Part shown: in pieces, positions 1-6,139 of the stretch
How the letters are laid out: every line of letters begins with the position of its first letter
How positions within the stretch are numbered: position 1 is the first letter of the stretch
Source: an uncultured Pedobacter sp.
GTDB lineage: Bacteria > Bacteroidota > Bacteroidia > Sphingobacteriales > Sphingobacteriaceae
NCBI GenBank assembly: GCA_938008555.1
Contig: CALLKE010000013.1
Span: forward strand, 1-6,414
DNA length: 6,414 bases
Direction of reading: 5' to 3'
Translations under genes and position numbers: made by a program
Notes under the pieces: generated by a model
The model's input: only the letters and a program-made list of their open reading frames with translations
What the model was told of the DNA's origin: nothing
Database searches by the model: none

Positions 1-29
1 CTGTAACCGTTATGGAGGTGATGTTATGA
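1..29 (+). CDS. possible 3' end of an upstream gene (partial)
   Basis: Read from base 3, this frame is open from the left edge and ends in TGA at 27-29, giving a tail VTVMEVML. The TGA overlaps the ATG at 26-28 in an ATGA arrangement, which is the usual four-base overlap of coupled genes. Only eight codons are visible, so this could be chance. The organisation of the following genes, which also overlap, makes an upstream operon partner plausible. No product can be assigned. Confidence 0.22.
14..18 (+). promoter_or_regulatory. ribosome binding site of the first APH gene
   Basis: GGAGG lies seven bases before the ATG at 26. It fixes this start, although the same frame stays open to the window edge. 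Confidence 0.8.
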
Positions 30-913
30 ACGACAAATCGATTATTCCAACCCCAGATCTTGCGCGCAAACTCATAGAGGAGCAATTTCCTGCATACGCT
101 AGTTTACCTATCGTTGATGTTGAAAAACAGGGCCATGATAACCGTACTTATAGGCTTGGCGAGCAAATGCTCATTCGTATGCCAACAGCCGCAGATTACG
201 CTTTAAAGGTGCCTAAAGAACAAGAACTACTGCCACAATTAGCAAAACGTTTAAGCATTAGCATTCCGGCTCCGATTAAAATGGGAAAGCCATCCGAAGA
301 TTATCCTTATCCATTTTCTATCTACAAATGGCTACCCGGGAAAAGTATCAATCTGCTGACGTTAACCGACCAAAAAAAGGAACAACTTGCTTTCGATCTC
401 GCGAAGTTTTTAAAAGAACTACAAGCGATTACCGATATTGAAGGTCCTGACCCAGGTCAGCATAACTGGTGGCGTGGCGACCACGTCAGCGTTTACGATA
501 AAGGAGCACGAGAACAAATTGCAGAACTGGCTGAGATTATAGACGTGGGGCAAGCTCTTGCTTTATGGGATAAGGCAAGTGCTACGAGATGGAATAAACC
601 ATCAATCTGGATTCATGGGGATTTTGCGATTGGCAATATACTCATGGATGGTGGCAAACTATCAGCAGTCATTGATTTTGGAGGGGCTGCCATCGGTGAT
701 CCTGCCTGTGATCTTGTGATTGGTTGGACTTATTTATCAGGAAAAGCACGTGAGGTTTTTATTTCTGAAATGAATATGGACCCAGATACATGGCTTCGTG
801 CACGCGCTTGGGCATTGTGGAAGGCAACATTTGAGCTTTGCCAAATTGCAGATAAAAACAGCGCTGAAGCCGGCTTACAGAAACGAATTATTGATGAGGT
901 TATAAATGGATAA
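26..913 (+). CDS. aminoglycoside phosphotransferase (APH) family kinase
   Basis: This is a 295-residue protein with the APH/choline-kinase fold, a group that transfers phosphate from a nucleotide to a small molecule such as an aminoglycoside or macrolide. The visible N-lobe has GHDNRTYRLG (residues 36-45) and the strand LIRMP (49-53). A segment NWWRGD (147-152) is typical of a widespread, mostly uncharacterised APH subgroup. The catalytic loop is HGDFAIGN (197-204), with D199 as the likely base and N204 as a metal ligand. The DFG-like metal site is VIDFGG (215-220), followed by GDPACDL (224-230). Length is normal and all core motifs are intact, so the enzyme is probably active. A strong Shine-Dalgarno site supports the start. 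It overlaps the next gene by 8 bases, implying a shared transcript. The substrate cannot be read from sequence. It is distant from the other APH gene in this window, which belongs to a different subfamily. Confidence 0.88.
   Translation: MNDKSIIPTPDLARKLIEEQFPAYASLPIVDVEKQGHDNRTYRLGEQMLIRMPTAADYALKVPKEQELLPQLAKRLSISIPAPIKMGKPSEDYPYPFSIYKWLPGKSINLLTLTDQKKEQLAFDLAKFLKELQAITDIEGPDPGQHNWWRGDHVSVYDKGAREQIAELAEIIDVGQALALWDKASATRWNKPSIWIHGDFAIGNILMDGGKLSAVIDFGGAAIGDPACDLVIGWTYLSGKAREVFISEMNMDPDTWLRARAWALWKATFELCQIADKNSAEAGLQKRIIDEVING
896..899 (+). promoter_or_regulatory. ribosome binding site of the HEPN gene, inside the APH gene
   Basis: GAGG lies six bases before the ATG at 906, within the last codons of the APH gene. 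It supports translational coupling across the 8-base overlap. Confidence 0.7.
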
Positions 914-1475
914 AGATTATGAGAAGTTCAAAGAAAAAGTTTATAACGATATAAAGCATTATGAAATTTGTATGGCTATCTATTCATCTTATGAAAAAAA
1001 TATTTGGGAACAAATGGAAAAACTGAATATTGCCGTACAAAGGTACGAATGGGTGCTTTATTTTCTTGGCAACTCTTTAATAACAGACATGTATGTTACA
1101 TTAAGACGCTTACTCAGTGATGGGCAAAATGAGCTATCTCTTTATCAGTTTTACCAAAAATATTTCAGCCCAAAAATATGCGCAACAAACTTTAATGAAT
1201 TTAAGGAACTACTCCTACAACGCATTCTTCCAAAAAGTCATGAATCATGGAAAGACTTAAAAAAATTTATCGACAAAAGAATTGCTCATTCGGATAAAGG
1301 AAAGGACATCAGACCGTTCCCTATAGACAAAACAAGAATGATATTTGAGGACTTAAAAAACGCGTTCGATAAAGTGACCCTAAAAGTAGAAGATGCGACA
1401 TACTCTTTCGATAAAGATGATGTTGCAAGATTGTCGGATATTGTTTTTAATAGGATGATTCATCATAAAGATTAG
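906..1475 (+). CDS. HEPN-like protein resembling AbiU2
   Basis: This is a 189-residue, almost wholly helical, lysine-rich soluble protein with no signal peptide or membrane segment. The overall pattern recalls the HEPN domain of AbiU2-like proteins: a long charged N-terminal helix, a central helix with DMYVTLRRLL (61-70), and a later helix ending in FIDKRIAHSD (121-130). AbiU is a lactococcal abortive-infection system, and many HEPN proteins are RNases. The expected H is H128 within RIAHSD. The canonical HEPN arginine, four to six residues before the histidine, is not evident: position 122 is Ile, and only R125 at RxxH spacing is near. Nuclease activity is therefore uncertain. The gene is visibly more A-rich than its neighbours, hinting at separate acquisition. 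It overlaps the APH gene by 8 bases and has its own Shine-Dalgarno site. The family call is from motif pattern only. A plain hypothetical protein is the alternative. Confidence 0.62.
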   Translation: MDKDYEKFKEKVYNDIKHYEICMAIYSSYEKNIWEQMEKLNIAVQRYEWVLYFLGNSLITDMYVTLRRLLSDGQNELSLYQFYQKYFSPKICATNFNEFKELLLQRILPKSHESWKDLKKFIDKRIAHSDKGKDIRPFPIDKTRMIFEDLKNAFDKVTLKVEDATYSFDKDDVARLSDIVFNRMIHHKD

Positions 1476-1545
1476 CAACCCTGATCAAGCACAAAAAACA
1501 TAAACGTCATATTTTTATCCATGTAGACGGTTCCAACTGAAATAC

Positions 1546-1549
1546 AGGG
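1546..1549 (+). promoter_or_regulatory. weak ribosome binding site of the AraC-type gene
   Basis: AGGG lies only four bases before the ATG at 1554, the first plausible start. The resulting N-terminus matches the usual beginning of this regulator family. I found no convincing sigma-70 promoter in the 78-base gap 1476-1553. Confidence 0.45.
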
Positions 1550-1553
1550 TATT

Positions 1554-2402
1554 ATGAGTTACAAAGAACGAGTCGACAGGGTTATTGATTTCATAGGCAA
1601 GCATCTTGATGAAGGGCTTGAGTTGGATGAGCTTTGCCGCATCGCTTGTTTTTCAAAATATCATTTTCATCGGTTGTTTACGGCCTACGCAGGGTTACCT
1701 TTAATGGGCTATATCAAGTGGCTGCGGCTTAAACGGGCTGCTCATCAATTGATTGTCCATAAACATGATCCAATTATTAACATTGCATTGGATGCCGGAT
1801 TCGAATCTCATGAATCATTTAGTCGGGCTTTTAAACAAGTTTGCGGGCAAAGCCCCAGCGAATTTAGGCGAAAGGCTCGTTGGGAAAACTTCGGAAATCC
1901 AACGCAAGCTCTACAGATTAAAGGTGAAAAAATTATGACGATAACGATTAAAGAACTGCCAGCGAAAAGAGTTGCTGTAATGGAGCATCATGGAGATCCC
2001 ATGCGATTATCCGACACGCTGGATAAGCTTATTACTTGGGCAAAGGCACAACCCATTAACTTAAAACCGAAACCTGGTGAAGCTTTTGGCTATGGCTATG
2101 TTGACCCAAAGGAAGTGCCAGCAGAAGAATTTCGCTTTGATCTTGCGATTACCGTTCCACAAACACTAAAGCTTGATGGTGAAGTTATAGAAAAACATCT
2201 TCCTGCTGGAAGGTATGCTGTCACCATGCACAAGGGCTCTCGCGACACTATTGGTGACACGATTTACAGCATTTATCGTGATTGGTTACCGCAGTCCGGT
2301 GAAGAACTGGGGGATTTACCTTGCATATTTTGCTATTACAATTTTGATTATGAGGTAGCTGAAACGGAATCTTTAACCGAAATTTGGGTGCTTCTTAAGT
2401 AG
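1554..2402 (+). CDS. AraC family transcriptional regulator with GyrI-like effector domain
   Basis: This 282-residue protein has two domains. Residues 5-107 form an AraC/XylS DNA-binding unit with two helix-turn-helix motifs: the first around DELCRIACFSKYHFHRLF (25-42), the second around IINIALDAGFESHESFSRAF (74-93), followed by the family signature GQSPSEFR (98-105). Residues 127-282 form a GyrI-like (SbmC/Rob C-terminal type) domain, starting ITIKELPAKRVAVMEHHG. It contains the conserved late glutamate E276 in LTEIWVLL, which in BmrR-like folds contacts cationic ligands. The HTH-then-GyrI order is that of Rob-type regulators, which respond to toxic hydrophobic or cationic compounds and often control efflux or detoxification genes. 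The target is unknown. The upstream HEPN/APH pair, the convergent operon or a distant gene are all possible. It is followed by a hairpin terminator, so it ends its transcription unit. Confidence 0.93.
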   Translation: MSYKERVDRVIDFIGKHLDEGLELDELCRIACFSKYHFHRLFTAYAGLPLMGYIKWLRLKRAAHQLIVHKHDPIINIALDAGFESHESFSRAFKQVCGQSPSEFRRKARWENFGNPTQALQIKGEKIMTITIKELPAKRVAVMEHHGDPMRLSDTLDKLITWAKAQPINLKPKPGEAFGYGYVDPKEVPAEEFRFDLAITVPQTLKLDGEVIEKHLPAGRYAVTMHKGSRDTIGDTIYSIYRDWLPQSGEELGDLPCIFCYYNFDYEVAETESLTEIWVLLK

Positions 2403-2419
2403 GGCTTAAAGTGTGAGTG

Positions 2420-2460
2420 TTGGGGGGTAAATTATCCCCCAATCAATTCTTTAATTTTAT
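2420..2460 (+). terminator. intrinsic terminator after the AraC-type gene
   Basis: TTGGGGG (2420-2426) pairs perfectly with CCCCCAA (2436-2442). One G-T and two A-T pairs extend the stem inward, leaving a three-base loop. A T-rich but interrupted stretch follows on the plus strand to 2460. On the minus strand no T tract follows, so it is a weaker candidate for ending the convergent monooxygenase operon, whose stop codon lies at 2466-2468. Confidence 0.65.
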
Positions 2461-2465
2461 AGAAC

Positions 2466-3617
2466 TCAATCATAATCCAATAAGTTGATGGCATAAGCTG
2501 AATTTGCAAGGCACTCCATAATACGTTTTGTTCTGATATTAATTTCTTCTTGGGAAACCTCATCTGACAATAAAAATGTTTCATTAACTAGCATGCCAAG
2601 TTCTTGATTGGCATTCACAAAAGGTATTAACAACTTATTATAACGTGAAAAAGCGCTGATATAATCACCGTTAGCCCTTTTAAGCTCATTCGCTAGAACA
2701 TAGGCGCCAACCAACCCCAAACTTGTTCCTTGCCCAGAAAGTGGTGATGGACAATAACCAGAGTCTCCTACGAGAGCTATTCTTCCTGTAGTCCATGACT
2801 CCATAAACACTTGCGTTGCTATATCAAAATAGAAATCATCACAAATATCTAAGTAATCCATCAATGTACTACACTCCCACCCAAGGTTTAAGAAGTGTTG
2901 CTTAATAAAAATTTTTTGAGCTTTTTCATCTCGCGAATTAATTAATATATCTGAAGATCGAAAATTTAGCGCTACCAGAGCATTTTCAGATTCACCATCA
3001 ACGGTGATGCTGATAAGTTTTTGTTTCGACTCGTAAATTATTTTACTGCGATTCATTTTCAGATAGTTAGGAATACGAAACACACTGAAATATGATCCAA
3101 GATCAATAAAATTATATGTCGTTCTAGGAAACGCTAGCTTTCTAATAGAAGATCGCAATCCGTCCGCACCAATAACCATATCATAAATTGTCGTTTGGTT
3201 GTCGCTAAACATGACTGAAACATTTTTTTCATTTTGTTTTATCTCAATAATTTCTTGGTTAAAGTAACAAGGAACTTCTTTTATGGAATCCATTAAAATA
3301 TCAATCAAATGACAGCGCATGATTTCAACATCATCATTACTGCTGTATCCTACTGATTTTTCGACAAGCACATTCCCGTCGGCATTAACCCAAGATTCCA
3401 GATTTACTTGTGTACGCTGCGCGCATAATTGGTCATAAATGCCCATCTTTTTAACAACATCAAGAGCACTACCTCGAATATCAAGGCCTATCCCATTTTT
3501 TCTTACAGTACTACTTTTTTCAATTAATGTAGGAGAAAAGCCAAATTTCCTCAACCAATAGCAAACTGCAGGTCCAGCGATACCTGCTCCAACTACCAAT
3601 ATTTTATGAATTGACAT
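2466..3617 (-). CDS. FAD-dependent monooxygenase, Tet(X)/Tet(56)-like tetracycline destructase candidate
   Basis: This is a 383-residue class A flavin monooxygenase. Residues are numbered from the ATG at 3617-3615. The FAD dinucleotide motif is VVGAGIAG (8-15), with the ribose-binding E33. An arginine at R101 in EIMRCHL fits the FAD-contact position. The DG motif is GADGLR (150-155). The GD motif GDSGYCPSPLSGQG (284-297) is followed by a C-terminal helix. From memory, the start (AGPAVCYWLR.FGFSP), the GYCPSPLSGQG segment and the length match Tet(56) from Legionella longbeachae and other Tet(X)-type enzymes, which hydroxylate tetracyclines. Activity on tetracycline is therefore a reasonable but unproven guess. 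The chosen start has GAGG (3627-3624) six bases upstream. The frame continues to an ATG at 3653 that lacks such a site. The stop of the preceding P-loop gene overlaps by 14 bases. It is the last gene of the four-gene operon. Confidence 0.9.
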   Translation of the reverse strand: MSIHKILVVGAGIAGPAVCYWLRKFGFSPTLIEKSSTVRKNGIGLDIRGSALDVVKKMGIYDQLCAQRTQVNLESWVNADGNVLVEKSVGYSSNDDVEIMRCHLIDILMDSIKEVPCYFNQEIIEIKQNEKNVSVMFSDNQTTIYDMVIGADGLRSSIRKLAFPRTTYNFIDLGSYFSVFRIPNYLKMNRSKIIYESKQKLISITVDGESENALVALNFRSSDILINSRDEKAQKIFIKQHFLNLGWECSTLMDYLDICDDFYFDIATQVFMESWTTGRIALVGDSGYCPSPLSGQGTSLGLVGAYVLANELKRANGDYISAFSRYNKLLIPFVNANQELGMLVNETFLLSDEVSQEEINIRTKRIMECLANSAYAINLLDYD

Positions 3618-4104
3618 GATGAACCTCGTACCCATCATATAATCTGATTTCATCTTGATCAGGCGGAGTAAACCAACTCATCCATAGATTCAATTCATTT
3701 CTTGTAATATGAAAGCAGTCATTTGGGAGAGAGGAATTTCTTTGATCAATTCTATTCCATATAATGTCAGTAGGTATATCCAGATAATGCAAGAAAACTT
3801 TGACAGAAGAATTAATATTTTTTGCTAAGTGTAAATAATTCAGGCGCTCTTCTTGAGACCAAAACCCGTTGTCAAGAATAACATTCACTCCAACAGCTAG
3901 GAGTTTCTCTGTTAAATCCCACATAATTTGTTCAATGGGATTTCGTAATCTATCAAGCTCTTCTTTATCATTTTTATCTTTTATGATCACACTTATAAAC
4001 TCATCGCCGCACAGACGTACCGCTGAAATATTACTTTCTAGTTTTTTAGCTAGTGTTGTTTTTCCTGCGCCTGACATGCCACAAATTAAATAAAGGTTTG
4101 ACAT
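3604..4104 (-). CDS. small P-loop kinase, AAA_33 / zeta-like family
   Basis: This is a 166-residue cytoplasmic ATP-binding protein of the nucleoside-kinase-like P-loop class. The Walker A motif is GMSGAGKTT (9-17), with K15 and T16. A substrate-site segment LCGDEF (31-36) follows. The Walker B-like strand is NVILDNGFW (74-82), with D78. A lid region lies around RIDQRN (118-123). Length suits stand-alone AAA_33 kinases, a group that includes small-molecule and antibiotic kinases such as chloramphenicol phosphotransferase as well as zeta toxins. No epsilon-type antitoxin is beside it, so a zeta toxin is unlikely. The start ATG shares one base with the stop of the APH(6)-like gene (TAATG), and GAGGG sits six bases upstream. 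Its end overlaps the monooxygenase start. The substrate is unknown. The neighbours suggest phosphorylation of a small molecule. Confidence 0.82.
   Translation of the reverse strand: MSNLYLICGMSGAGKTTLAKKLESNISAVRLCGDEFISVIIKDKNDKEELDRLRNPIEQIMWDLTEKLLAVGVNVILDNGFWSQEERLNYLHLAKNINSSVKVFLHYLDIPTDIIWNRIDQRNSSLPNDCFHITRNELNLWMSWFTPPDQDEIRLYDGYEVHHVNS
3624..3627 (-). promoter_or_regulatory. ribosome binding site deciding the monooxygenase start
   Basis: GAGG on the minus strand, six bases before the ATG at 3617. It favours the shorter 383-residue protein over the 395-residue version starting at 3653. It lies inside the end of the P-loop gene. Confidence 0.7.
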
Positions 4105-4970
4105 TAATGGCCCTCATTGAAAATTTTAGTTAATTTTATAAAATATTCTGTATTAAGCTTATCTTGAATATTCCAGATCCACGATAATACAGATTCCACA
4201 AAGCACCAATCTGCAATTTTGGTCTTTGGAATATTTAAAAGATCAGAAAATGTGGCCATACGATTTTGGATAATCCGTGACGCATTGTGAATACAGAGCA
4301 GCTCTGGTATTGGATTGCGGATAAAAGCTGCTACTTCATAGGCTGGTTCACCAATCACACCTGCAGGATCGATCACCATCCAATCGTTACCATTTTGTAA
4401 AATGTTGTCATGGTGCAGATCTCCATGGAGCAAAACGTCTGGCTTAGAAGTTTGTAACAGCTGGTCACGGAGCTTTCTTGCTTTTTGTAAATATTCATCA
4501 GGAATGGGCCAATCCTTATCCAGAGCCGTGAGCCAATCTTTGACGTGAGGGAAATGATGGGCCCCAGGAATGCTTGCTTTATGCAGCTTTTTCATAACCT
4601 TGCATACAATTTCGATAGATTCATTTTCGTTAGTTCGAAAATAACTTTTGAGAGATATACCAGGCACTGCTCTTTGTAGAAGTAACATGCCATTATCTTC
4701 GGCTAACACCTTCACTACGCCACAGCCTGCAAAGCACTTGAGCGCTAAGGCCTCTCGCTTCAACTGCATATCAAGTCCCAGTTTTAAAATGATAGGATTA
4801 TCGCCGTGGAACCCTGATAGCACATAATTGTAAGTAAGGTTTGTGACTTCTTTTAAATCACGTAAATCCAGTCTTGAAGATATTGCCGCAACAATCTCAG
4901 GCAGTTCATTTAACCACGCTTTGCCTTTTTCTCCGTAAATATTGGTGATGTTGGAATGGAAGGTGTTCAT
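4104..4970 (-). CDS. aminoglycoside 6-phosphotransferase / hydroxyurea kinase-like protein
   Basis: This is a 288-residue kinase with the APH fold, best matching the APH(6)/hydroxyurea antibiotic-resistance kinase family that includes streptomycin 6-kinases (StrB type, about 280 residues). The N-lobe strand ILKLG (61-65) carries the likely ATP-binding K63, and E74 in KREALALK (71-78) fits the paired glutamate. The catalytic loop is HGDLHHDNIL (182-191), with D184 and N189. The metal site is IDPAGVIGEPAYEVAAFIRNP starting at residue 200. The DPxG form followed by GEPAYEVA is the signature that separates this family from the DFG-type APH at the left of the window. All key residues are present, so activity is likely, with streptomycin-like compounds as the family-based guess. 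The start overlaps the fic stop by four bases (ATGA), and a near-perfect Shine-Dalgarno site precedes it. It is the second gene of the operon. Confidence 0.88.
   Translation of the reverse strand: MNTFHSNITNIYGEKGKAWLNELPEIVAAISSRLDLRDLKEVTNLTYNYVLSGFHGDNPIILKLGLDMQLKREALALKCFAGCGVVKVLAEDNGMLLLQRAVPGISLKSYFRTNENESIEIVCKVMKKLHKASIPGAHHFPHVKDWLTALDKDWPIPDEYLQKARKLRDQLLQTSKPDVLLHGDLHHDNILQNGNDWMVIDPAGVIGEPAYEVAAFIRNPIPELLCIHNASRIIQNRMATFSDLLNIPKTKIADWCFVESVLSWIWNIQDKLNTEYFIKLTKIFNEGH
4111..4115 (-). promoter_or_regulatory. ribosome binding site of the P-loop kinase gene
   Basis: GAGGG on the minus strand, six bases before the ATG at 4104. It lies in the last codons of the APH(6)-like gene, so ribosomes finishing that gene can restart. 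Confidence 0.7.
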
Positions 4971-6067
4971 AACACCTCCTTCACGATAATATCGTAAAGC
5001 GCGGCTAGCTTATATTTTCTGGCTTTGTTAGAGTGGTCCACTATTTCTAAAAAACCACCTTCAACCAACTTTTTGCAAAGCGCAGCATTCGTTCTAGGTT
5101 GGAAGCCAAATAGATCGCCTATTTGCTTAGCTGTAACAACATCATATCCTTTAAATAATTCCAATGCTTTGCGTTGTTTTGGATCTAAGGTACGCAGCAA
5201 CTGCGAATGATCTTTTTTACCTTTTGCATTGCTTGCAATCATTTGCGCGACAACTTTTTCAAATGCAAAAGCCATCCCTTCCGTAAAATATTCCACCCAA
5301 GGAGTTATTTCGCTTTCTGCTCTTCCAAAGTAATAATTGTGAGATGGACCGATACTGATGGCGCGATAATATCCGAGTAAGTTTTTAGCATAATATTCCT
5401 CAAGAGAATACAAGCCTTTTAAATCATACCCACCAAGGTGCAAGATTAGGGTCGTCAGCAACCTACTTGTTCGACCATTACCATCGTAATAGGGGTGAAT
5501 CGTTGCAAACTGATAATGAGCAATGCCAGCGACAATAGGGCATGGTATCTCTTCATTCTCTTTGATCCATGACACTAAATTGCCCATAAGCCCAGGTACA
5601 TCCTTAGCTTCTGGAGGCATATAAACAATTGTTCCTGTGCCGCTGTCTTTGATAACGTTTTGTCCATCTCGGTAAGGTGTTGGTTTAATGCGCGTTCTTC
5701 CATCACTCATTACAAGGGCATGCAAAGTTTGAATAATTTTTTCGGTAACGGGATGGTTTTGTGAGGCGTATTGTTCAAGCTGAGCAAGTGCAGCATAATA
5801 GCCCTTTACTTCATGTTCATCCCTTTCTCTGCCCGGGAAATGACCTTGAAGCTGAATGACCTCTTTGATTTCCTCAGGCTTAAGCTGATTGCCTTCTATC
5901 ATCGTAGAATAATGTGTGGTGTAGAGTTTAGCCGTTTCACGTAGCGAGGCAAGCACTGTAGGATTAACAGGCAGTAACGCAACCTTCTCCTTAGCGGCCT
6001 CAATTCTCATAAGGCTTTTTGCAATGCTTGGGGTGATACTATAAATGGGTTTAAAGTTTGTCGGCAC
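4967..6067 (-). CDS. Fic family protein (class II, with C-terminal winged helix)
   Basis: This is a 366-residue Fido-domain protein. Fic enzymes usually transfer AMP from ATP to a hydroxyl of a target protein. The active-site loop is HPYYDGNGRTSR (191-202), matching HxFx(D/E)GNGRxxR with Tyr at the Phe position and catalytic H191 intact. The target-docking flap lies near TGTIVYMPP (144-152). An N-terminal inhibitory helix motif, STMIEGN (54-60), fits the (S/T)xxxE(G/N) rule. E58 would block ATP, making this a self-inhibited class II Fic. Residues 295-355 look like a winged helix (TAKQIGDLFGFQPRTNAALCKKL), common in this Fic architecture. The start is GTG: an in-frame TGA lies nine bases upstream, and the next ATG (codon 20) has no Shine-Dalgarno site. 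The GTG has only a weak one. This is the first gene of a four-gene operon, with its own sigma-70 promoter and repeated sequences that suggest autoregulation. Confidence 0.93.
   Translation of the reverse strand: MPTNFKPIYSITPSIAKSLMRIEAAKEKVALLPVNPTVLASLRETAKLYTTHYSTMIEGNQLKPEEIKEVIQLQGHFPGRERDEHEVKGYYAALAQLEQYASQNHPVTEKIIQTLHALVMSDGRTRIKPTPYRDGQNVIKDSGTGTIVYMPPEAKDVPGLMGNLVSWIKENEEIPCPIVAGIAHYQFATIHPYYDGNGRTSRLLTTLILHLGGYDLKGLYSLEEYYAKNLLGYYRAISIGPSHNYYFGRAESEITPWVEYFTEGMAFAFEKVVAQMIASNAKGKKDHSQLLRTLDPKQRKALELFKGYDVVTAKQIGDLFGFQPRTNAALCKKLVEGGFLEIVDHSNKARKYKLAALYDIIVKEVL
4974..4981 (-). promoter_or_regulatory. near-perfect ribosome binding site of the APH(6)-like gene
   Basis: AAGGAGGT on the minus strand, inside the last codons of fic. 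Spacing from GGAGG to the ATG at 4970 is four bases, which is short. It suggests this gene can be translated strongly within the operon. Confidence 0.75.
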
Positions 6068-6103
6068 GATGTAAGCTCAATATCAGTTTCTATTGCATTA
6101 TTT

Positions 6104-6132
6104 ATTATGCCGATAAATAGCGTATAAGTCAA
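6104..6132 (-). promoter_or_regulatory. sigma-70 promoter of the fic operon
   Basis: On the minus strand, the -35 element TTGACT (6132-6127) and the -10 element CATAAT (6109-6104) are separated by exactly 17 bases. Each differs from consensus at one position. Transcription would start near 6097, giving a leader of about 30 bases before the GTG. The -10 element is overlapped by a copy of a repeated motif. Confidence 0.72.
6107..6117 (+). repeat. ATGCCGATAAA repeat, copy A (overlaps fic -10)
   Basis: An 11-base sequence identical to copy B at 6140-6150, with starts 33 bases apart, about three helical turns. It overlaps the fic -10 element and the adjacent spacer, a position where a bound protein would block RNA polymerase. 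It is an operator candidate. Confidence 0.6.
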
Positions 6133-6139
6133 AGATAAC

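Noticed and set aside
1753..1938. 61-codon plus-strand open frame
   Set aside because: Lies wholly inside the AraC-type gene in another frame, with no family signature.
3618..3653. Longer monooxygenase start at the ATG at 3653
   Set aside because: It has no Shine-Dalgarno site, and the extra 12 residues precede the normal family N-terminus. The ATG at 3617 has GAGG at good spacing.
3869..4093. 74-codon plus-strand open frame
   Set aside because: Antisense shadow of the P-loop kinase gene, and its serine-rich translation resembles no protein.
3604..4104. P-loop gene as a zeta toxin of a toxin-antitoxin pair
   Set aside because: No small helical antitoxin gene is adjacent, and the neighbours are metabolic-type enzymes.
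5025..5210. 61-codon plus-strand open frame
   Set aside because: Antisense to the winged-helix end of fic, with no ribosome binding site.
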